A DNA stretch of 64,000 nt, from NCBI RefSeq assembly GCF_001907245.1, contig NZ_MQSU01000002.1:124001-188000 (forward strand), read 5' to 3'. Position 1 is the stretch's first letter, and each line of letters begins with the position of its first letter. Source of the stretch: Boudabousia liubingyangii. Its GTDB lineage: Bacteria > Actinomycetota > Actinomycetes > Actinomycetales > Actinomycetaceae. Shown here in pieces: positions 45,535 through 53,153 of the stretch. The translations under genes and the position numbers were made by a program. Below the pieces are notes generated by a model, which saw only the letters and a program-made list of their open reading frames with translations, made no database searches and was not told where the DNA came from.

Positions 45535-47486
45535 GCAAGCAGGGACAGCAGGTCCTTAAGCAGGTCGTTTCCGACCTAGGTGGTACCCCGCGCGCCGGCC
45601 AAGAGGAAATGGTCCGGCTGGTGGAAGACGCCATTGAGAATCAAAAGCACCTGCTAGTTCAGGCTGGTACCGGTACGGGTAAATCCTTCGGATACCTTGT
45701 CCCCCTGATGCTCTCAACCGTGAACACGGGGGAGCGCGCAGTGGTTTCCACCTCTACCTTGGCGCTGCAGCGTCAGATCGTAAAAAAGGATGCCCCGGCG
45801 GTTGCGAAAGCGCTAAAGAAAGTCACCGGCCAAAGTCCTCGCGTGGCACTTTTAAAAGGCTGGAATAACTACGTCTGCCGGCACAAGCTTTCTGGCGGCT
45901 ATGCCAGTGCGGACACGCTTTTCGATAGTGTCGAGGCGATGGAACCCCCGGGTGGGGCGGGAGCCCCCTCGGCCCTGGGAAAAGCGGTCCAGCGTGTGCG
46001 TGCTTGGGCGGAAGAAACCGATACGGGCGACCGTGATGACCTAGTCCCGGGCGTAACGGACCGTGCTTGGCGACAGGTATCTCTGTCCAAAAAAGAATGC
46101 CTGACGGAAAACTGTCCCTTCTGGGATGAGTGTTTTCCGCGAATGGCCCGAGAAGAAGCTGCCGAGGCGGACCTGGTCGTAACCAACCACGCGCTGTTGG
46201 GGATTGAAGCGGCGGGCGGCTCAAAAATCTTGCCTGACTACCAGACGCTGGTTGTTGATGAAGCCCATGACCTGGCAAGTTCCGTTCGTAATGCCGTGAG
46301 CGTGAACCTTACCGGGCCGCAGATTGCCGCGACGGCTCGCCTGTTGGGGCGGGCAACCACCACGGGGGTAGAGGAACTGGCGGCTACGGGGCGCGCCCTG
46401 GAGAATGCGCTACTTGAGATCCCGGAGGGCTGGATTCGCGGTCAGGGACCAGAGAATCTGGAGGCGGCGATTGATGTGTTGGCCGGGCAGGCCAAGGAGA
46501 TTGCCCGCGAGCTATCCTCCAAGGGCAGTGGGGAGGTTACACCGCAGATTGTTTTGGCACGAGCTGCAGCTACTGATTTGGCGACGGCTTTGGCGTCCCT
46601 GCAGTGCCGTGATGAAAGCATTGTCCGCTGGGTGACCCGTAATCAGGATGGCTTAGTGTCTTTGCATGCGGCACCGTTACATGTGGCCTCTGAGATGGCT
46701 CACGGCTTGTTTGCCGAGCACCCGGTGGTGCTTACTTCAGCAACGCTTTGCCCGGGCGGCAGTTTTGATTCGGTCGCACAGTCTACGGGCATGAATTTTT
46801 GTGAGGAACCTTGGGAGGGGAAGGATTTAGGCTCGCCTTTTGACTATCAGAAGCAGGGGATCCTTTATGTGGCTAAGGACTTGCCGGCCCCTACCCAGCA
46901 GGGTCCTAGTGAGCAGTTGCTGCTTGAGATGAAGCAGCTGGTGGAGGCTTCTCAGGGTGGCATGCTGGCACTGTTTTCTTCGCGCCGCGCCGCCGAGGTC
47001 GCAACCGAGTATCTGCGTGAGCATACGGATTTCCGGATTTTTTCACAGGGCGAGGATAGTTTGGGTACCTTGGTGAAGGAGTTTGCCGAGGACGGGCATG
47101 CCTGTTTGGTAGGCACCCTTTCCCTTTGGCAGGGTGTGGACGTGCCAGGTTTGGCTTGCCGCTTGGTTTTGATTGACAAGTTACCTTTCCCGCGTCCGAA
47201 TGACCCTTTGATTCAGGCCCGCAACCAAGCGGTTGAACGGGCGGGTGGTTCTTCTTTCCGGGTGGTCAGTTTGACACATGCTTCCTTGCTGCTGGCGCAG
47301 GGGGCGGGACGTTTGCTGCGTTCGGTTAATGACCGAGGGGTGGTAGCAATCTTGGACTCTCGTTTGGCTAAGGCTAGTTATGCCCGCTTTGTGATTGATT
47401 CTCTGCCGCCGTTTTGGCGGACTACTGATGGAAAAGTGGTGCGTTCGGCTTTGACTCGTTTGGGGGAGCAAGCCAAAGAGGTCTAG
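45531..47486 (+). CDS. dinG: ATP-dependent DNA helicase DinG/Rad3 family
   Basis: A 651-residue superfamily 2 helicase of the XPD/DinG group. Walker A is QAGTGTGKSFGYL near residue 43 and the DEAH box is VVDEAHDLA. Four cysteines typical of the iron-sulfur cluster lie between them (one in YVCRHK, then three in CLTENCPFWDEC). Motif VI QGAGRLLRS is near the end. DinG unwinds R-loops and forked DNA. Leucine codon choice moves from CTA/CTG to TTG along the gene, unlike hflX before it. Confidence 0.92.
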   Translation: MSKQGQQVLKQVVSDLGGTPRAGQEEMVRLVEDAIENQKHLLVQAGTGTGKSFGYLVPLMLSTVNTGERAVVSTSTLALQRQIVKKDAPAVAKALKKVTGQSPRVALLKGWNNYVCRHKLSGGYASADTLFDSVEAMEPPGGAGAPSALGKAVQRVRAWAEETDTGDRDDLVPGVTDRAWRQVSLSKKECLTENCPFWDECFPRMAREEAAEADLVVTNHALLGIEAAGGSKILPDYQTLVVDEAHDLASSVRNAVSVNLTGPQIAATARLLGRATTTGVEELAATGRALENALLEIPEGWIRGQGPENLEAAIDVLAGQAKEIARELSSKGSGEVTPQIVLARAAATDLATALASLQCRDESIVRWVTRNQDGLVSLHAAPLHVASEMAHGLFAEHPVVLTSATLCPGGSFDSVAQSTGMNFCEEPWEGKDLGSPFDYQKQGILYVAKDLPAPTQQGPSEQLLLEMKQLVEASQGGMLALFSSRRAAEVATEYLREHTDFRIFSQGEDSLGTLVKEFAEDGHACLVGTLSLWQGVDVPGLACRLVLIDKLPFPRPNDPLIQARNQAVERAGGSSFRVVSLTHASLLLAQGAGRLLRSVNDRGVVAILDSRLAKASYARFVIDSLPPFWRTTDGKVVRSALTRLGEQAKEV

Positions 47487-47570
47487 GTCTGGGGCGCCGG
47501 CCAGCGTTGCTTTGGAGGCGTGGACTGGAGTCGGGGAGATTCGTCCCTGATATCTGGTCCTCCTTTTGGC

Positions 47571-47576
47571 TACAAT
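47571..47576 (+). promoter_or_regulatory. -10 element upstream of ldh
   Basis: TACAAT lies 58 nt upstream of the ldh start, giving a leader of about 45 nt. No good -35 is visible. Confidence 0.45.
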
Positions 47577-47628
47577 GGATGTAATTACAGTGTTGTGGCT
47601 GTATCTGAAACTGGAAGGTGGGCCTGAA

Positions 47629-48615
47629 ATGGCAGAAGTCGCAAAATCTCTTTACCCGTCTAAGAAAACCGAGCGTTCGAAGATTGCCATTATCGGCGCG
47701 GGTGCAGTGGGCGCTACCTTGGCGTATGCCTGCGTGATTGCGGGACACGCTTCAGAGGTAGTCCTCTATGACATCAATAAGGCAAAGGTGGAAGCTGAAG
47801 CGCTAGATATTGCTCATGGCATTCAGTTCACCCCCATGAGCTCAGTGTCTGGCTCTGACGATATCGAAATCTGTCGTGATGCGGATGTCGTGATCATTAC
47901 CGCTGGGGCCAAGCAGAAGCCTGGTCAGAGTCGTTTGGATTTGGCGGGCGCTACTGTGGGTCTGATGGAGAAGATCCTGCCTAATGTTTTGAAGGTTGCG
48001 CCGGATGCGATCTACATTCTGGTTACGAACCCAGTGGATGTGGTTACTTATGCTTCGTTGAAGATTTCCGGTTTGCCTCCGAACCAGATGTTTGGTTCTG
48101 GCACGGTCCTTGATACAGCTCGCTTGCGTTACTTGGTTTCTAGGGAAACTGGGGTGGCGGTCCAGAACGTGCACGCCTATGTGGCGGGTGAACATGGCGA
48201 CTCTGAGGTGCCGCTTTGGTCTTCGGCTGAGGTGGGTAACGTCCCGTTGAAGCACTGGGGTCCGACCCTTGATGGGGGTCTGTTCGACGCGGCTTTGCGT
48301 GAACGAATCCGTACCGATGTGGTTCAGTCTGCCTACCGGATCATCGATGGTAAGGGCGCAACGAATTATGCGGTAGGTTTGGCAGTGACCAATATTATTG
48401 GTGCTGTCATGCGTGATGAGCAGCGTGTCTTGACGATTTCGACCCTGCTGAATGACTGGGAGGGTATTTCTGACGTTTGTATGGCAGCCCCGACGATTGT
48501 GGGCCGTAATGGTGCTGGTCGGGTTTTGACTCCGCCGATTACCCTGTCTGAGCGTGAGGGGCTGACGGAGTCGGCCAATCGTCTGCGCAAGGTGGCTCGC
48601 GATCTAGGGTTCTAA
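47629..48615 (+). CDS. ldh: L-lactate dehydrogenase
   Basis: A 328-residue NAD-dependent enzyme reducing pyruvate to L-lactate, the usual end of fermentation in this group. The Rossmann motif is GAGAVGATLAY; GAKQKPGQSRLDL carries the Gln that selects pyruvate over oxaloacetate (Arg in malate dehydrogenase); NPVDV and the catalytic His in GEHGDSE follow. ATG at 47629 with GGAAGG upstream is used rather than the in-frame ATG at 47566. A terminator follows. Codons favour TTG/GGT over CTA, unlike many neighbours. Confidence 0.94.
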   Translation: MAEVAKSLYPSKKTERSKIAIIGAGAVGATLAYACVIAGHASEVVLYDINKAKVEAEALDIAHGIQFTPMSSVSGSDDIEICRDADVVIITAGAKQKPGQSRLDLAGATVGLMEKILPNVLKVAPDAIYILVTNPVDVVTYASLKISGLPPNQMFGSGTVLDTARLRYLVSRETGVAVQNVHAYVAGEHGDSEVPLWSSAEVGNVPLKHWGPTLDGGLFDAALRERIRTDVVQSAYRIIDGKGATNYAVGLAVTNIIGAVMRDEQRVLTISTLLNDWEGISDVCMAAPTIVGRNGAGRVLTPPITLSEREGLTESANRLRKVARDLGF

Positions 48616-48649
48616 TCGCTAGGTCGAGGAAGAACACCTGCAAATAGCT

Positions 48650-48690
48650 TTGGGGCCCCGTCCAGAAATGGACGGGGCCCCAAGAGTTTT
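48650..48690 (+). terminator. Terminator after ldh
   Basis: A 14-bp GC-rich stem (48650-48663 with 48670-48683), a 6-nt loop and a following GAGTTTT. It ends the ldh transcript. Confidence 0.85.
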
Positions 48691-48768
48691 GGCTAGAAGA
48701 ACTGATCCAATGGGTAAAAGTGGTTAACTTTTATGCCGTTGGGAGCTCCCCTTTGGGGCCAAGTATTT

Positions 48769-49221
48769 TCAGCCTAGGCGGCCCATCTCGGCGCGGAGCA
48801 TCCAGGCGGTTTTTTCTAGCTCACGGGCGGTGGAGATAAGTAGGTCGGCGCTTAGATGATCAACTGCATCTACTGCATCAATATGCTTGATCATTTCTTT
48901 AGCTACGTCCATAAGGGCAGCTTCAAAAATCTTGTAGGCATCGTCGACCATAATGTAGCCCTCGGGTAGAGGGGAGAGGACCGACTGTTCAGCAATGGTG
49001 TTGGCGCGGGCGTCGGGGCTGCCGCCAACGGCGACTAGACGCTCAGCAAATTCATCGTATGAGGTACGCGCGAAATCAACTACTAGATCTAGTTGCTCGT
49101 GTAGGGATAGGAAGTTCTTACCCTGTAGGTTCCAGTGGAGTTGTTTACCCTGGAGGGCTAGGGCGTTTAGATCAACAACTGCCTGTTGCATGGCGGTGGC
49201 TACTGCGGCATTGGCGGCCAT
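48769..49221 (-). CDS. dps: Dps family DNA-protecting ferritin-like protein
   Basis: A 150-residue Dps-type ferritin: dodecameric shells that oxidise and store iron and protect DNA. The ferroxidase ligands of Dps are seen in HWNLQGKNFLSLHEQLDLVVD (shown in part as HWNLQGKNF and HEQLD), followed by D/E further on. The start is ATG at 49221 with GAAGGAAA upstream. A 22-nt inverted repeat lies in the leader and a TTAGGTTAG half-site for a DtxR-type regulator lies further upstream. Confidence 0.93.
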   Translation of the reverse strand: MAANAAVATAMQQAVVDLNALALQGKQLHWNLQGKNFLSLHEQLDLVVDFARTSYDEFAERLVAVGGSPDARANTIAEQSVLSPLPEGYIMVDDAYKIFEAALMDVAKEMIKHIDAVDAVDHLSADLLISTARELEKTAWMLRAEMGRLG

Positions 49222-49252
49222 AGTTTCCTTCTTTCTATAAAAAATCTGCAGG

Positions 49253-49299
49253 TTTAGCTAATGGGCTAGCTAAAAGTTTTTGACACTATCTAACCTAAC
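49253..49299 (-). promoter_or_regulatory. dps upstream region: inverted repeat and metal-box half-site
   Basis: TTTAGCTA (49253-49260) and TAGCTAAA (49267-49274) form a perfect 8-bp inverted repeat with a 6-nt centre. On the minus strand GTTAGGTTA (49299-49291) is identical to nine bases of the metal operator at 13068-13085. Their positions fit control of dps by the DtxR/MntR-type protein, but the other half of that box is poor. Confidence 0.4.
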
Positions 49300-49361
49300 G
49301 TAGTTTTAATAAAGACTGTAGTCAGAAAGTGGTAATTGAGATTAAGCGCTGAATTAATGGC

Positions 49362-50105
49362 TTAGAGTGAACGTAAAACCGTAACGACTTTGCCTAGGAT
49401 TTGTGCTTGGTCAGCTGGAATGGGGGCGTAGTTCTCATTGCAGGGGAGTAGCCAATAGTGCCCATCCTTACGTGACCAAACCTTTACGGTTGCTTCTCCG
49501 TCGATCATGGCAGCGACGATTTCTCCGAACTCAGCATTGTTTTGCTGTCGGACTACGACCCAGTCGCCATCGCAAATGGCTGCTTCAATCATGGAATCGC
49601 CTTCGACCTCCAACATGAAAAGGTTGCCCTTGCCGGTTAAGCGCTGAGGTAATACGAAAGTATCTTCAATTTCTTCGATTGCCGTGATTGGTTTACCGGC
49701 GGCGATGTGGCCAACGAGGGGGACAGGGGTTGAGTCGACGAAAAGTTGTTCCGGATCTAAACCGGGGAAGTTGGGGAGTGAGGTTGGTGCCGGACTGGAA
49801 GTCGGGGCCGGTGCAGAGGTGCTGGTAGTGCTGCCGGAATCCTCTAAGGTGTTGACCTTAAGTGCGCGCGCCCGTCGCTCATCCCTGGAAATGAAACCTA
49901 GCTCTTCTAGCGTATCTAGCTGGTGCTTAACCGAGGAGGGGGAAGAGAGCCCAACTGCCGTAGCTATTTCGCGCACCGTTGGAACATGCTGACCGGAGCG
50001 AGCGCAGGCTTCTAGATAACGCAGAATATCCAGCTGGCGTCCGGTTAGGGTGCTGCGGTCCAAGTCGTTAGATCCGGATTTTGAGGCGGGGCTTTTTGGT
50101 TTCAT
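49362..50105 (-). CDS. lexA: LexA repressor
   Basis: A 247-residue SOS repressor. The winged helix is at 19-85 (LTGRQLDILRYLE, PTVREIATAVGL). A Ser/Thr/Pro linker is followed by the self-cleavage site Ala136-Gly137 (HIAAGKP) and the catalytic pair Ser171 (GDSM) and Lys208 (TVKVW). ATG at 50105 is used because family members begin near it; the frame extends to 50141 without support. An SOS box 31-42 nt upstream provides autoregulation. The divergent LysM gene is under the same control. Confidence 0.96.
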   Translation of the reverse strand: MKPKSPASKSGSNDLDRSTLTGRQLDILRYLEACARSGQHVPTVREIATAVGLSSPSSVKHQLDTLEELGFISRDERRARALKVNTLEDSGSTTSTSAPAPTSSPAPTSLPNFPGLDPEQLFVDSTPVPLVGHIAAGKPITAIEEIEDTFVLPQRLTGKGNLFMLEVEGDSMIEAAICDGDWVVVRQQNNAEFGEIVAAMIDGEATVKVWSRKDGHYWLLPCNENYAPIPADQAQILGKVVTVLRSL

Positions 50106-50135
50106 AAAGCATATGTTAGCGAAGAATCGAACATA

Positions 50136-50147
50136 GAACAAGTGTTC
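50136..50147. promoter_or_regulatory. SOS box 1, lexA side
   Basis: GAACAAGTGTTC, a perfect GAAC-N4-GTTC site, lies 31 nt upstream of the lexA start codon, placed to repress lexA. Confidence 0.85.
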
Positions 50148-50219
50148 GAGGGGAGTTTTGAGAATTTGTATTATTGCCTAGAATTGGGCCTTTTTGGATC
50201 GCATTTATTTTTAACTTGC

Positions 50220-50231
50220 GAACATCTGTTC
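50220..50231. promoter_or_regulatory. SOS box 2, LysM gene side
   Basis: GAACATCTGTTC, a perfect GAAC-N4-GTTC core, lies 61-72 nt upstream of the LysM gene ATG at 50292. Confidence 0.85.
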
Positions 50232-50258
50232 TAATCGTGTATCGTACAGGTGTTCGAC

Positions 50259-50270
50259 GAACAAGTGTTC
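50259..50270. promoter_or_regulatory. SOS box 3, LysM gene side
   Basis: GAACAAGTGTTC, identical to the core of box 1, lies 22-33 nt upstream of the LysM gene ATG. A near-match (GTAC-AGGT-GTTC, 50244-50255) lies between boxes 2 and 3. Two full sites suggest tight repression. Confidence 0.85.
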
Positions 50271-50291
50271 GATTTATGAAAGGTTTTGATC

Positions 50292-50687
50292 ATGAGCGTA
50301 GCAGTAGTACTTCCTAAGTCGCACCGATCCGCTGCGATGCCCCAGCGTCAACTAGCTGAAGTTATTGCGCTACCCGTACCGCAGTCGCTGAGCCAGGAAC
50401 TATTCGGCGTGCGCATTGATCGTGACCTACTCCGTCGGGTAATGTTCCGAGTCTTGATCTTGTCGGCCGCCCTCGCAGTATTCGCCCTGATCCTCTGGTC
50501 CTTCATGTCCTACAGTGGCCCGGTAACGGAATATACAGTTTCCGCAGGGGACACCCTCTGGGATCTAGCCTCACGTTACCGTGGTAACCGTTCACTCGAA
50601 GATACCGTCGCAATCATGCGTGAACTAAATGGACTATCCTCAGATGCTCTAGCCGCTGGACAGAACCTGCTGATCCCGCTTCCCTAA
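50292..50687 (+). CDS. SOS-linked single-pass membrane protein with LysM domain
   Basis: A 131-residue protein: cytoplasmic N-terminus, one membrane helix (about 52-74), then a LysM peptidoglycan-binding domain (about 79-131, TVSAGDTLWDLASRYRG). Position between divergent lexA and downstream nrdR is the same as that of M. tuberculosis Rv2719c (ChiZ) and C. glutamicum divS, SOS-induced inhibitors of cell division. Two SOS boxes upstream support the same role. ATG at 50292 has AAAGG at about 50279. No hydrolase domain is present, so it likely binds the wall rather than cutting it. Confidence 0.85.
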   Translation: MSVAVVLPKSHRSAAMPQRQLAEVIALPVPQSLSQELFGVRIDRDLLRRVMFRVLILSAALAVFALILWSFMSYSGPVTEYTVSAGDTLWDLASRYRGNRSLEDTVAIMRELNGLSSDALAAGQNLLIPLP

Positions 50688-50822
50688 TCGCTCACTGATA
50701 TTCGGAAGCTAAAACCTGATTCGGTAGTCTAAAAACTAGAATTCTTACTCTCGCTCTGGACACTCGCTAGCGGGGAGGGCTAAACTATGAGTCCCCAATC
50801 CCGAAAGCGAAAGGCCTTAGGA

Positions 50823-51266
50823 ATGTACTGTCCGTTCTGCCAGTTTAATGATTCAAAAGTAGTTGACTCGCGAACCGCAGATGATGGCACTTCTATTCGC
50901 CGACGCCGGGAATGCCCTAACTGTAAACGACGCTTCACCACCCTCGAAACCTTTGCCCTGAGTGTTATTAAACGCTCCGGAGTTGTCGAGGCCTTTTCTC
51001 GGGATAAGGTAGTTAGCGGCGTTAGCAAAGCCTGCCAAGGACGTCCTGTCTCGCAACATGATCTTGCCCTACTAGCGGCACAGGTAGAAGAGCACCTACG
51101 CGCCTCTGGACTAGCTTCCATCCCCGCAGACGAAGTCGGTAAAGCCGTGCTGCCCTACCTGCGCAAGCTAGATGAGATCGCGTACCTACGCTTCGCTTCC
51201 GTCTACTGTGCCTTCGACAGTCTCGACGACTTCCAAGCCGCCATCGACGACCTTCGCACCGCCTGA
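50823..51266 (+). CDS. nrdR: Transcriptional repressor NrdR
   Basis: A 147-residue repressor of ribonucleotide reductase genes. The zinc ribbon is MYCPFC at the start with CPNC about 30 residues on; an ATP-cone domain follows ([16 protein letters not shown]). ATG at 50823 is chosen because family members begin with MxCPFC and AAAGG lies upstream; an in-frame ATG at 50787 touches a TAAACT that could be its -10. The last 81 nt overlap the 3' end of the convergent fadD gene. Confidence 0.94.
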   Translation: MYCPFCQFNDSKVVDSRTADDGTSIRRRRECPNCKRRFTTLETFALSVIKRSGVVEAFSRDKVVSGVSKACQGRPVSQHDLALLAAQVEEHLRASGLASIPADEVGKAVLPYLRKLDEIAYLRFASVYCAFDSLDDFQAAIDDLRTA

Positions 51267-53081
51267 GCTATTCCCCGGCATTACCTGACCGGTCAACTGC
51301 TTGGCTTGTTCAGATAAAGTGCGTAAAGTTTGTCCCGCGCTTTCCGTAAGTGAAGCCAGCTGAGCGCCCGCAGATTGCAAACCAGCCTGAGCAGACTCAC
51401 TAGCATTCAAAAGTTGCTCACGGACTGAACGACGCAAAACCTTGCCAACCTGTGAACGGGGCAGTTCGGTCATAAAAGTAATCTGTTTCGGTAGCGCGTA
51501 GTGGGACAGAGTCTTTTCGGCCCAGGCCCTAACTTGCTCCAGATCGATTGACGCCTCACCAGAAGCTACGATGGCCGCCACGATCCGTTCGCCTGAAGAG
51601 GCGTCAGGAACACCAACTACGGCCACTTCTTCGATACCAGGCATAGTCCGAACCGCCTCTTCAACCTGCGAGGGGTAGACATTAAAACCGCCGGTAATAA
51701 TGAGTTCCTTCTTCCGGTCCGCCATGACAATCATGCCCTGATCAACCCGGCCAATATCGCCCGTTCGAATCCAATCGCCATACATACAAGCTTCGGTCTC
51801 TTCCGGGTTATTCCAATAGCCCTTAAAAACCTGAGGGCCGCGGCAAATAATCTCGCCCTTTTCGCCCTCGGGAACCTCAACACTGGGGTCTTCCACATCG
51901 ACGATCTTTACTTCTGTCGAAGGGAAGGGCACACCCAGGGTGCCCGGACGACGAAGATGAGAAACCGGGTTACCCAAAAGGATCGGTGACGCCTCCGTCA
52001 TGCCGTAACCCTCAATAATGTAACCAGCAGTCAGATCTTCCCAATCTCGGGCAATCTGATCATTAAGGGGCATCGCACCTGAAAGGGAGAAACGAACCGA
52101 GGAAAAATCAACGCGCTTCTCAATCGCGGCCTTATACAGGCGCTTAAACATTGGGGCCACGCCCGGGAAGAAGGTGATCGGACGGCGTTTTTGACCCGCA
52201 ATGATCAGATCCACGTCAAAAGCTGGGAAGATCATGATGGTCGCAGCCATACGGACCGCCGCTAACAGTGAGAGGGTCATTCCGAAAGCGTGGAAGAACG
52301 GCAAAGTTGCCGCAAAAACTTCTGCGCCCTCATGCAGCTGGGGCACCCAAGCAGCAGACATAGCTGTATTGGCCACCAGATTACGGTGAGTCAACTCAAC
52401 CGCCTTCGGAGTCCCGGTAGTGCCACCGGTATGCAACAGTACCGCGGTATCCTCCGGTACTGCCGGGCAGGCACCCTCATAGGGGTCCGCGACGCGCATT
52501 AGCTCCTCAAACTTCGGGACAGAATTAGGAACCGGTTCTAACGGACGAAGCTTTTCCCGCTGACGCTGTACAAACTTGAACGGAAGATTGACCGCAAAAT
52601 GCGCAATCGGATTCATTGCCGCGGTTAAGTCCACGGTAATCAACTTGATCTTCAAACGGGCCGCAATCGGGGCCAAATCATCAAAGCACTTTTCCCAAAT
52701 CACGGCCACCTTCGCCCCGTGATTCTTAAACTGAGCCTCGAGCTGGGAGGCTGGCGCTAGGGGGTTGTGTTCCGCCACAATGCCACCCAGCTGAAGTACC
52801 CCATAGAAAGCAATCAAGTGCTGGGGACAGTTAGGCATCACAAAGGCGACCCGATCGCCGCGCTTGACGCCAGCACGACGGAAAACCGAAGCTGCCCGCA
52901 GGGCTCGGTCTTCTAGCTCATGATAAGAAAAAGCATTACCTAAGAAATCAACCGCCGGACGATCAGGGTAAAACGCGGCCGCATTCTCTAAAACCTTGGG
53001 GATCGTTACCTCAGGTACCTCCACCTCAAAAGGCACAGAAGGAGCGTAACTCTGTCGTAGAGTCTCGGTTAAAGAAGTCAC
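51186..53081 (-). CDS. Long-chain fatty acid-CoA ligase (FadD type)
   Basis: A 631-residue AMP-forming acyl-CoA synthetase. Motifs: [13 protein letters not shown] (P-loop), YGMTE, DWIRTGD and GKVLRRSV with the catalytic Lys near the end of the domain. GTG at 53081 is used because GGAGG lies 7 nt upstream, rather than TTG at 53093. After the catalytic domain about 75 residues form an Ala/Ser/Gln-rich, probably amphipathic tail ending in a Val/Glu/Gly-rich segment. The gene overlaps nrdR by 81 nt tail to tail. Confidence 0.92.
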   Translation of the reverse strand: MTSLTETLRQSYAPSVPFEVEVPEVTIPKVLENAAAFYPDRPAVDFLGNAFSYHELEDRALRAASVFRRAGVKRGDRVAFVMPNCPQHLIAFYGVLQLGGIVAEHNPLAPASQLEAQFKNHGAKVAVIWEKCFDDLAPIAARLKIKLITVDLTAAMNPIAHFAVNLPFKFVQRQREKLRPLEPVPNSVPKFEELMRVADPYEGACPAVPEDTAVLLHTGGTTGTPKAVELTHRNLVANTAMSAAWVPQLHEGAEVFAATLPFFHAFGMTLSLLAAVRMAATIMIFPAFDVDLIIAGQKRRPITFFPGVAPMFKRLYKAAIEKRVDFSSVRFSLSGAMPLNDQIARDWEDLTAGYIIEGYGMTEASPILLGNPVSHLRRPGTLGVPFPSTEVKIVDVEDPSVEVPEGEKGEIICRGPQVFKGYWNNPEETEACMYGDWIRTGDIGRVDQGMIVMADRKKELIITGGFNVYPSQVEEAVRTMPGIEEVAVVGVPDASSGERIVAAIVASGEASIDLEQVRAWAEKTLSHYALPKQITFMTELPRSQVGKVLRRSVREQLLNASESAQAGLQSAGAQLASLTESAGQTLRTLSEQAKQLTGQVMPGNSSGGAKVVDGGLEVVETVEGTVDGSEA

Positions 53082-53153
53082 TGGGTCCTCCAAGTGTCGG
53101 TAATGAAGTGATTATAGGGCACAACTGAAGACGAAGGGGCCCAAAGTCACTGC

